A stretch of DNA of 64,000 bases, from assembly GCA_963811225.1 (NCBI GenBank), contig CAWEQO010000012.1, forward strand, positions 751,730 through 815,729. Direction: 5' to 3'. The translations under genes and the position numbers were made by a program. This document shows, piece after piece, positions 1 to 5,996 of the stretch. Position 1 is the stretch's first letter. Every line of letters begins with the position of its first letter. The DNA is from CAWEQO01 sp963811225. Lineage in GTDB: Bacteria > Chloroflexota > Anaerolineae > Anaerolineales > Anaerolineaceae. The notes beneath the pieces were generated by a model that saw only the letters and a program-made list of their open reading frames with translations, ran no database searches and was not told the DNA's origin.

Positions 1-481
1 TCTCCGTCCGTTGATCCGGCGGTTCAACCACGCGCCACGAAGCTTGCAAGCGGGCGCTCATGCCCTCCGGCAGGGTCACCTTCAAGGTGCCCTCCACAGT
101 TGTGGGGGATAACTGACAGAAGCTGGTATCCCCATGGGTGAACTTCAGGTCAGCCCCTTCAACCGCAGCCGCCGAATCCAACTTGCTGATCTTGGCCGCT
201 TGGATGGCTTTTTGGGTCGGATCTTTTGTCGGCTTGGGTGTTTTCGTCGACTTGGGTGTCTTTGTTGGCTTCTTCGTCTTGGTTGGTTTCGCTGTCTTGG
301 CCGGTGCGGCTACCTTCGCGATCTTAGGATCGGCTGTCTTCTTCGCCAGAGACTCGCCATAAGCAACCAATCCAGGGCGGTTCATAACATATAGAAGACC
401 AATACCAATCAAAGTGACGATCACACTCAGGTACAGCACGTTTGAGAGAAAGCGAACGACTTTATGCAGTTTACCATTCAT
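1..481 (-). CDS. membrane-anchored protein with Lys/Thr/Pro-rich linker, C-terminus cut by window edge
   Basis: The minus strand is open from an ATG at 481 to the left edge (160 codons, no stop), so the gene is partial at its 3' end. GGAG lies just upstream of the ATG. Residues about 12-33 form one hydrophobic segment, followed after about 20 residues by a run of KPTK/TKTPK-type repeats, a typical disordered spacer. The rest is the start of a soluble domain that I do not recognise, with one Cys in the motif TSFCQLSP. Expected topology is a short cytoplasmic N-terminus, one membrane anchor and an external domain on a stalk. The function is unknown. Confidence 0.7.
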   Translation of the reverse strand, partial: MNGKLHKVVRFLSNVLYLSVIVTLIGIGLLYVMNRPGLVAYGESLAKKTADPKIAKVAAPAKTAKPTKTKKPTKTPKSTKTPKPTKDPTQKAIQAAKISKLDSAAAVEGADLKFTHGDTSFCQLSPTTVEGTLKVTLPEGMSARLQASWRVVEPPDQRTE

Positions 482-655
482 AGCCCTTCTCCAATTCGTA
501 CACATAAAGAAACTTCCATCGCAGCTGCCCAAGCCACAGAAAGCCCCATTGCAGCGGTGCTTCCTCTCAAAATAAACTCCACTGCCTGAGCAGCTGTTTT
601 AATTGTTAAAATGCAGCGTTTGAAATACGATTTTCTTATAGCGTTCTCCCCCATC

Positions 656-690
656 AAAAAACAAAAACCGGCCATAGAGGCCGGCTTTCC
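656..690 (-). terminator. rho-independent terminator of the putative ncRNA
   Basis: On the minus strand a GCCGGCC / GGCCGG hairpin with loop TCTAT is followed at once by TTTTTGTTTTTT. This is a textbook intrinsic terminator. No protein gene ends here, so it most likely ends the short transcript started at the promoter at 857-885. Confidence 0.75.
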
Positions 691-850
691 GCTCATCAGA
701 AGCAGTAATTACAACGATAATGCATGGATATGTGGAAAGGCTTCAATTCTCTACAGCGTATCGAGGCCGACCTGCCTGCAGTAGGAGTCCCCCTGGTCGT
801 CAGAATGTTAAATGTTCAATAACCAGACAACCTACAATTTTTAATTGTCT
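656..850 (-). ncRNA. putative small non-coding RNA (~195 nt), family unknown
   Basis: A consensus sigma70 promoter (TTGACA, 17 bp, TATACT) and a strong intrinsic terminator frame a stretch of about 195 nt on the minus strand with no convincing coding sequence. Predicted local pairings include GGTTGTC with GACGACC near the 5' half, and GCCTTTCC with GGAAAG leading into the terminator stem. The size is close to that of 6S RNA, but I could not establish the 6S central bubble, and the SRP GGAAGG motif and tRNA or RNase P hallmarks are absent. The call rests on promoter and terminator architecture, not on homology. Confidence 0.5.
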
Positions 851-856
851 TCTCAT

Positions 857-885
857 AGTATAAGCATGAAAATTGGGTTTGTCAA
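857..885 (-). promoter_or_regulatory. consensus sigma70-type promoter for putative ncRNA
   Basis: On the minus strand TTGACA (880-885) is separated by exactly 17 bp from TATACT (857-862). Transcription should start near position 850. It is the best housekeeping promoter in the window and no protein gene follows it. Confidence 0.75.
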
Positions 886-940
886 TTGTTTACTTAAATA
901 ATCGATATTTTCTAATCATTCTATGACAACCTCCTTCCAT

Positions 941-989
941 AAAACAGTCAGCAGGATTGGGGATCGCTACCAATCCTGCTGACTGTTTT
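941..989. terminator. 20-bp perfect hairpin downstream of FAH-family gene
   Basis: Positions 941-960 and 970-989 are perfect inverted repeats around a 9-nt loop. On the minus strand the 3' arm ends in CTGTTTT. It lies just past the stop of the FAH-family gene and probably ends that transcript. Confidence 0.6.
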
Positions 990-1033
990 CCCAGAAGAAC
1001 GTGGCGCGCAGGTCAGGGCTACACGTTTGTTTT

Positions 1034-1807
1034 CTACTTCCGCCCCTCGTCCTTGCGCACCGGGTTTTGCAGCTTGCCAATCCCCTCAATCGCCACCTCA
1101 ACGATGTCCCCCTCTTCCAAGGGACCAATCCCGGCCGGCGTACCGCTCAGGATCACATCGCCCGGCTGCAGGGTCATCACTGATGAGATGAAAGCAATCA
1201 GTCGCGAGACCGTAAAGACCATCTCACGCGTCGATGACATCTGGCGCATCTCGCCGTTGACATGGCAGGTGATCAGCGTATCCGCAGCATCCAGCTCGGT
1301 CTCGATCCAGGGTCCAAGCGGGCAAAATGTATCGAAGCCCTTAGCGCGCGTCCACTGCCCATCGCGGCGCTGCAGGTCGCGGGCGGTAACGTCGTTGGCG
1401 ATCGTGTAACCCATCACGTAGTCCATGGCTTGCTCCGCCTGGATCCAGCGTCCGGTCTTACCGATCACCACCGCCAACTCAGCCTCGTGGTCCACTCGCT
1501 GCGACTGCGGCGGCAGCAAAATGGCTTCGCCCGGGCCGATGATCGAGGTGGTGGGCTTGAAGAACAGCAGCGGCACCTCGGGCACCTCGTTTTGAAGCTC
1601 CTTGGCGTGCTCCACATAGTTGCGCCCGATACAAATAATCTTGCCAGGCAGTAACGGCGCCAGCAGCTTGACCCGCTCCAATGGCAACTCCGCCGACAAA
1701 CGGCGGTACTCCCCCATCGGAGAGCCATCCAGCGGCCCAACCCGATCCTCTAAGATCCAGCCATAGCGCGGTACATCCGAGCCGTATTGATAACGAACGA
1801 AACGCAT
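1034..1807 (-). CDS. fumarylacetoacetate hydrolase (FAH) family protein
   Basis: 257 residues, the usual size of the FAH-domain family (acylpyruvases, 2-hydroxyhepta-2,4-diene-1,7-dioate isomerases, oxaloacetate decarboxylase-type enzymes). Family signatures are visible in order: GRNYVEHAKE, HEAELAVVIG with a metal-binding Glu, NDVTARDLQ, the block around DTFCPLGP, and LSGTPAGIGPLEEGD near the C-terminus. A short N-terminal domain precedes the catalytic barrel. GGAGG lies 11 bp upstream of the ATG. The exact substrate cannot be read from sequence; a cytosolic metal-dependent hydrolase, decarboxylase or isomerase of a 1,3-diketo acid is expected. It stands alone, with a long palindrome upstream and a hairpin downstream. 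Confidence 0.9.
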   Translation of the reverse strand: MRFVRYQYGSDVPRYGWILEDRVGPLDGSPMGEYRRLSAELPLERVKLLAPLLPGKIICIGRNYVEHAKELQNEVPEVPLLFFKPTTSIIGPGEAILLPPQSQRVDHEAELAVVIGKTGRWIQAEQAMDYVMGYTIANDVTARDLQRRDGQWTRAKGFDTFCPLGPWIETELDAADTLITCHVNGEMRQMSSTREMVFTVSRLIAFISSVMTLQPGDVILSGTPAGIGPLEEGDIVEVAIEGIGKLQNPVRKDEGRK

Positions 1808-1832
1808 TGAAAATACCTCCTAAATTGAATCG

Positions 1833-1917
1833 TTTAGCGACTGTTTCAATGTTTGCATGTCAACGTGAAGAGGAGGTCTTCATGCTGACATGCAAATATT
1901 GAAACAGTCGCTAAACA
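1833..1917. repeat. long inverted repeat (31-bp arms) between divergent FAH gene and tRNA-Val
   Basis: Arms 1833-1863 and 1887-1917 match with one mismatch. The spacer itself holds a second stem (TGAAGA / TCTTCA), so the whole element can fold into one rod. It lies upstream of both neighbours (the FAH gene on minus and tRNA-Val on plus), so it is not a simple terminator for either. Confidence 0.8.
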
Positions 1918-1943
1918 GTGTAGCATAGAACCGGAGAGTAGAG

Positions 1944-1949
1944 TATAAT
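1944..1949 (+). promoter_or_regulatory. -10 box of tRNA-Val
   Basis: A perfect TATAAT lies 10 bp before the tRNA. The matching -35 position (about 1921-1926, TAGCAT) is poor, so only the -10 element is clear. Confidence 0.5.
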
Positions 1950-1959
1950 TTGCGCGTAC

Positions 1960-2034
1960 GGGCGGGTAGCTCAGTTGGTTAGAGCACATCCCTTACAAGG
2001 ATGGGGTCGCAGGTTCGAAGTCCTGTTCCGCCCA
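1960..2034 (+). tRNA. tRNA-Val(TAC)
   Basis: 75 nt with a full cloverleaf. The acceptor pairs GGGCGGG with TCCGCCC (one G-U pair), the anticodon arm is CATCC-CTTACAA-GGATG giving anticodon TAC, and the T-loop is GTTCGAAG. The 3' CCA is not encoded. Confidence 0.95.
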
Positions 2035-2100
2035 CTTTTCACACCTGATCCCAGATCCAATTTTCTACTTTCTAATCACCACCAGGTTCTCACCATCGAT

Positions 2101-2682
2101 ATGATCATCAAAGACGGCCTTTACACCCCACTTCTGCAGCCGCAAAAATTGTACAGTCGCATCGAGGTCATGTCAAAACCATGCCCAGTACCGATCGAAT
2201 CCGGAGTTTATGCCTGGTATTTTCAAGAAGCCCCTCCAGGCGTACCTGTCTTCGACTGTTATCGATACAATGGTCTTGCCTTACTCTATATCGGCATATC
2301 TCCCGCAAAACCAGTCGAGCCCAGTCAGAGGCATCCTCAAAACTTGCGCAAGCGGATATTAAAACACGTCAAAGGCAGAGCAGATATTTCTACACTTCGA
2401 AAGTCACTCGGCTGCTTGCTGCAAGATAAGCTTGGTTTACACGTTCAAATGAAGGGAAAGGATCACCGTCGCTATTTTGGTGAAGGGGAAGCCCACCTAT
2501 CAACATGGATGGCGGAGAATGCCTTTGTCACATGGCTGGTCAATGACAAGCCGTGGGTGTTGGAAAAGGATTTGATTCACAAGTTGTCCTTACCCCTCAA
2601 TTTACAGCATAACCAGAGCCATCCTTTTTATCCAACCCTCACTCTGCTTCGGAAAGAATTTCTAAACACACAAATACCTTAA
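2101..2682 (+). CDS. GIY-YIG nuclease family protein (GIY_YIG_2-like)
   Basis: 193 residues if started at the ATG at 2101. The in-frame ATG at 2170 is an alternative and neither has a strong ribosome site; an open frame reaching into tRNA-Val is rejected. The GIY half is GVYAWYF (about residues 35-41) and the YIG half is LLYIGIS (about 61-67). These are followed by the helix with conserved Arg (LRKRILKH), STLRKSLG, and WMAEN with the Glu expected of the active site. The C-terminus (PWVLEKDLI...LPLNLQHN) matches a compact GIY-YIG subfamily of unknown biology. It precedes an Mrr-type gene by 53 bp. Both are AT-richer than their neighbours, which suggests an acquired restriction or defence pair. 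The substrate is unknown. Confidence 0.8.
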   Translation: MIIKDGLYTPLLQPQKLYSRIEVMSKPCPVPIESGVYAWYFQEAPPGVPVFDCYRYNGLALLYIGISPAKPVEPSQRHPQNLRKRILKHVKGRADISTLRKSLGCLLQDKLGLHVQMKGKDHRRYFGEGEAHLSTWMAENAFVTWLVNDKPWVLEKDLIHKLSLPLNLQHNQSHPFYPTLTLLRKEFLNTQIP

Positions 2683-2735
2683 CAATCTATCTAACGGTTT
2701 AAGGTAACTCACAATATCCAGCAAGGGGACCATCA

Positions 2736-3662
2736 ATGACTATTCCAGATTTTCAATCCATTATGCTACCGCTGCTCCGGTTAGCGACCGATAAGGAAAT
2801 CCACAAGCTAAATGATGCTGTCGATCAACTGGCAAATCAGTTCGATTTATCCGACGAGGAAAGATCAGAACTTTTGCAAAGCGGCCAGCAGCCTGTTTTT
2901 TATAATCGGGTTGGTTGGGCAAAAACGTATCTGAAAAAATCAGGGCTATTAGAAGATCCACGACGTGGGCACTTTCAAATTACAGAAAGAGGATCTCAGC
3001 TCCTCCGAGAAAACCCTTCCAAAATTAATATGAAACTTTTGGAGAGGTATGATGAGTATCGAGAATTCAAAAAATCTGATAATGAAACCATTGAAAGCAT
3101 AAAGTCAGAGGAATATCTGGAAGAACTGACCCCGGAAGAAGCTTTAGAAAACGCCTATCAACGGATCAGGAAAGGCATTTCAGAACAACTCCTTTCGTAT
3201 GTAATTAATAGCACGCCTGGTTTCTTTGAGAAATTGGTGGTTGAACTTCTCGTCAAGATGGGTTATGGCGGCACACAACGGGACGCAGCCCGAGCGGTTG
3301 GTCGCAGTGGTGATGAAGGTATTGATGGGATCATTGATGAGGACCGGCTTGGCCTTGAAACCATTTACATTCAGGCCAAGAAGTGGAATACTGAACAAAC
3401 CGTTGGCCGAAGAGAAATCCAACAATTTGTAGGCGCTCTGACGGGACAAAGAGCTAAGAAAGGCGTTTTTATTACGACGACAAGGTTCACCGATACCGCC
3501 AGGCATTATGTTGAAAACATCGAGCCAAAGGTGATCCTCATCGATGGCAACCGGCTAACTGAATTGATGATCGATTATGGGGTAGGGGTTGCCTCAAGAA
3601 CGAGCTACGAACTTAAGGAAATCGATACAGATTATTTTGGCGAAGCTGCTGCCGATTTCTGA
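2736..3662 (+). CDS. mrr: Mrr-like type IV restriction endonuclease
   Basis: 308 residues with the two-domain plan of Mrr. Residues about 1-100 form a winged-helix Mrr_N-like DNA-binding part (FYNRVGWAKTYLKKSGLL). Residues about 155-285 form the PD-(D/E)xK Mrr catalytic domain, with FEKLVVELLVKMGYGG, GDEGIDG (Asp197) and IQAKKW (Gln213, Lys215). Family members cut methylated or otherwise modified foreign DNA. AAGGGG lies just before the ATG. It follows the GIY-YIG gene, probably in one transcript ending at the hairpin at 3678-3706. Low GC against the surrounding genes points to transfer. Confidence 0.9.
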   Translation: MTIPDFQSIMLPLLRLATDKEIHKLNDAVDQLANQFDLSDEERSELLQSGQQPVFYNRVGWAKTYLKKSGLLEDPRRGHFQITERGSQLLRENPSKINMKLLERYDEYREFKKSDNETIESIKSEEYLEELTPEEALENAYQRIRKGISEQLLSYVINSTPGFFEKLVVELLVKMGYGGTQRDAARAVGRSGDEGIDGIIDEDRLGLETIYIQAKKWNTEQTVGRREIQQFVGALTGQRAKKGVFITTTRFTDTARHYVENIEPKVILIDGNRLTELMIDYGVGVASRTSYELKEIDTDYFGEAAADF

Positions 3663-3677
3663 TGCAAGTATTCATTT

Positions 3678-3706
3678 AAAAAGCCGGGATTTCTCCCGGC
3701 TTTTTT
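3678..3706. terminator. bidirectional intrinsic terminator between convergent mrr and lysozyme genes
   Basis: AAAAAGCCGGG (3678-3688) pairs with CCCGGCTTTTTT (from 3695). A-run and T-run on the two sides allow termination in both directions. Confidence 0.85.
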
Positions 3707-3707
3707 C

Positions 3708-4451
3708 TTATACAGCTTGCCCCTCGTCCGGCGATGGACCATCATATCCTTTTGTCCGCGCCCAGGCGTCGATGGCCTGCGCCCAGGTCATCGGTGCGGG
3801 GGGCGGCGGTTCGGACAGTCCGGCGTATCGATAGACCGCCTCGCGATCGCCGTTCCAACGGTCGTAATCCATGTTGAGGCTCTCGCTGCCAATGCCGACA
3901 CCGTGGCTGGTTGTCTGGTGGATCAGATAAGTTCTCACGCCCTTCGGCATTAGCGGTGGGCCAGGGTGCTCCTCCGCGGTGCTCAAGTAGGTCGCCAGCC
4001 ACCAATCGTAATCGTTGAGCCAGTCGGCCCCCACCAGGAACTGGTCGATCCAACTCGCCCGGCTGTACAAGATCGGGCGCTTGCCGGTACGGCTTTGGAT
4101 CTGCAAAGCCATGGCGTGGATGTTGTTCTTAATCAACGTGGTGCTGTAGCCGTGATCCAGTTCCAGGTCCAGGACAGGCGGCAGCTCGCCCAGGTCTTCA
4201 CCGAGCATCCCCAGGAAGTTGTCCACCTGACGGGTGACATCTTCTCCAGGGAACACAACATGATAGGCCATGCGCAAAATGCCTACCCGTTTGGCCTCGC
4301 TCCAGTTCCATTGAAACCAACTGTCGCGATAACCCCAGCTGACCGTTGCCCGGACACCTGCAAAGATCACGTCGGGCTCGAAAGCCGCCACCGTCTCCCA
4401 ATTCATCTTACCCTGATAGCGACTCACGTCGACGCCAAAAGCTCTTGCCAT
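3708..4451 (-). CDS. glycoside hydrolase family 25 (lysozyme-like) protein
   Basis: 247 residues. The GH25 fold is shown by GVDVSRYQG at the N-terminus, the catalytic block PPVLDLELD with the DxE pair, and YSRASW and LWLATY-like strands (WWLATYL). Such enzymes cleave the MurNAc-GlcNAc bond of peptidoglycan. There is no signal peptide at the chosen ATG, so secretion is not evident; it may be a phage-derived or autolytic enzyme released by another route. The C-terminal 35 residues are Pro-rich and acidic with no known domain. It stands alone, convergent with mrr. Confidence 0.85.
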   Translation of the reverse strand: MARAFGVDVSRYQGKMNWETVAAFEPDVIFAGVRATVSWGYRDSWFQWNWSEAKRVGILRMAYHVVFPGEDVTRQVDNFLGMLGEDLGELPPVLDLELDHGYSTTLIKNNIHAMALQIQSRTGKRPILYSRASWIDQFLVGADWLNDYDWWLATYLSTAEEHPGPPLMPKGVRTYLIHQTTSHGVGIGSESLNMDYDRWNGDREAVYRYAGLSEPPPPAPMTWAQAIDAWARTKGYDGPSPDEGQAV

Positions 4452-4575
4452 GCTTTACATGCCTCCCTTTGCATTGAACTGATCCAGGGCCGAACCCTGG
4501 TTTTGTGACGAAAAGAACAACCCTTTTATTCATTATACAATGGCAAACAAAGGAGAAGCAACTACCCAACCGGCC

Positions 4576-4660
4576 AGGGAAAAACTGCATTTGCAGAAAG
4601 AAGTCTTCCGGTGCCCTCAGTGGACCGGAAGACTTCTTTCTGCAAATGCAGTTTTTCCCT
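4576..4660. terminator. very long perfect hairpin (36-bp arms) overlapping the stop codon of the AttH-like gene
   Basis: Arms 4576-4611 and 4625-4660 are perfect complements around a 13-nt loop. On the minus strand the 5' arm begins inside the TAG stop of the AttH-like gene and the 3' arm contains GTTTTTCCC. It probably works as the operon terminator but is far longer than needed. Confidence 0.8.
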
Positions 4661-5834
4661 AGAACTGTCCCTGCATCGACCCGGCATAGCCGGTGAGCTC
4701 GACGTAGCCGCTGCCGCTAACCGCCTGTCCTGCCCGGCGGCCTTCAATCTGCACCGCACCCTCCCAATAGGTGAAGGATACCCTCAGCTCCTGGTCGGGG
4801 ATCAGCGGGCGGATGTGTATTTCGAGGTCCTCCGATGGCACGCGCACCGTCCACGCGGCCGGGTAGACTGCGCCCGAGTGCGGGCTACGCCATTGGCCTT
4901 GTATCTCAACGCTGAACTGGCTGAGGTCGAGCGCCGTAACGCTGCCGTCTGGGGCGACAAAAGCGCCGCGTGAGAAGGCATCCAGGCTGCCATCGGCTTT
5001 GCGGATGGTGTAGACCATCAACTGGCTGCCGTCGTCCAATTGCAAAGCGAACCAATCCCAACCGACCTGATCTGCCGCCAGCGCCGACGTGGAAAATTCA
5101 TGGTCCATCCAGCTCAGGCCGCTCACGTCGATCGGCTTCTCGCCCAACGACAGGCTGCCGGCGCTCTCCAATTGGGTTTGGCTGTAGTAGTACGAGGCGT
5201 TGCCCGGGTCAGGGCCCTTCTGACTGTAGCCCCGGTCGCCTTGCAGAACCGGCCACTTGACATCCGTCAGGGTCAGGTCGAGCCGCACCTCTCCCGCCGC
5301 AGCTTGCAAATGGTATGTGTTGGCGTCCAACTGCTTCACCGACCAATCGTCCAGCCACACGCTGTACAGCGGCTCTCCCGGATTCCCCTTCTGCGGGGTC
5401 GCCCCACTCAGCCCGGCCGCGCCGCGCTCCAGTCGCTCGAAGTAGCGGAAGCGGTTGCTCTCAGCGTCAGTCAAGGTGAAATGCGCCATGTAGGCCTGGT
5501 CCGCGGCCCAATCCGAGCTGCGCCGGGCGCGCTGCTCAGGCGGCACGAGCGCCCGCCGAAAGAAGGTCAGCTGGTAGCCGTAACGAGCGCCATTCGCAGC
5601 GCTCAGGTTGCCGGTGTAGTACCACCACTCGGTCTGAAAATCGTTGTGCGGGCCATGGTCCCTCGGAAACTGAAGCGGCCGCGGTCCGTCGGCACGGGCG
5701 AAACTGCCGCTGACTTGGGGCGCAGCGATCACCTGAGACGGCTGGGGAGCCCGTCTCAGCGGCAGGATGGCCGAAAGGACCGCACCGATCACCAGCATTG
5801 CAATGAGGGAGACGAGCAGGGTGCGGAGTTTCAT
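4659..5834 (-). CDS. AttH-like / CrtC-type lipocalin-domain exported protein
   Basis: 391 residues from the ATG at 5834; an in-frame ATG at 5963 would add 43 residues that do not look like a signal. The N-terminus (MKLRTLLVSLIAMLVIGAV) is a signal or anchor. The body matches the AttH / carotenoid-1,2-hydratase-like lipocalin family: DHGPHNDFQTEWWYYTGNL, YGYQLTFFRR, AHFTLTD, SGLSWMDHEF, GWDWFALQLDDG. It is the last gene of the corA/ATPase/permease set, the context in which AttH homologues are found (AttEFGH-type ABC systems). Likely role: the extracytoplasmic partner of that transporter, perhaps handling a lipid or hydrophobic cargo. The true ligand is unknown. Confidence 0.85.
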   Translation of the reverse strand: MKLRTLLVSLIAMLVIGAVLSAILPLRRAPQPSQVIAAPQVSGSFARADGPRPLQFPRDHGPHNDFQTEWWYYTGNLSAANGARYGYQLTFFRRALVPPEQRARRSSDWAADQAYMAHFTLTDAESNRFRYFERLERGAAGLSGATPQKGNPGEPLYSVWLDDWSVKQLDANTYHLQAAAGEVRLDLTLTDVKWPVLQGDRGYSQKGPDPGNASYYYSQTQLESAGSLSLGEKPIDVSGLSWMDHEFSTSALAADQVGWDWFALQLDDGSQLMVYTIRKADGSLDAFSRGAFVAPDGSVTALDLSQFSVEIQGQWRSPHSGAVYPAAWTVRVPSEDLEIHIRPLIPDQELRVSFTYWEGAVQIEGRRAGQAVSGSGYVELTGYAGSMQGQF

Positions 5835-5996
5835 CGTTGGCCCTCGCTGCTCCAGACGCGCGCAGGCTTGCGGGTGCAGCCGGGCCTCACCCACGCGAAG
5901 CCCCGCTTTCCACTGGTCGAAGATGGGAGCCTCGCTGCCTTTGTACTTTTCTCCCCTCTCCATTCAATCGAGAGCGGGGCTTCGCATATGTGAGGT

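Noticed and set aside
478..696. 72-residue open frame on the minus strand
   Set aside because: It starts within the ncRNA terminator, has no ribosome site, and its composition is unlike a protein. The promoter/terminator pair explains the region better.
656..850. Assignment of the ncRNA as 6S RNA
   Set aside because: Length fits, but I could not demonstrate the closing stem and central bubble by eye.
1975..2100. N-terminal extension of the GIY-YIG gene into tRNA-Val
   Set aside because: The extension translates the tRNA itself. Family similarity begins after the ATG at 2101.
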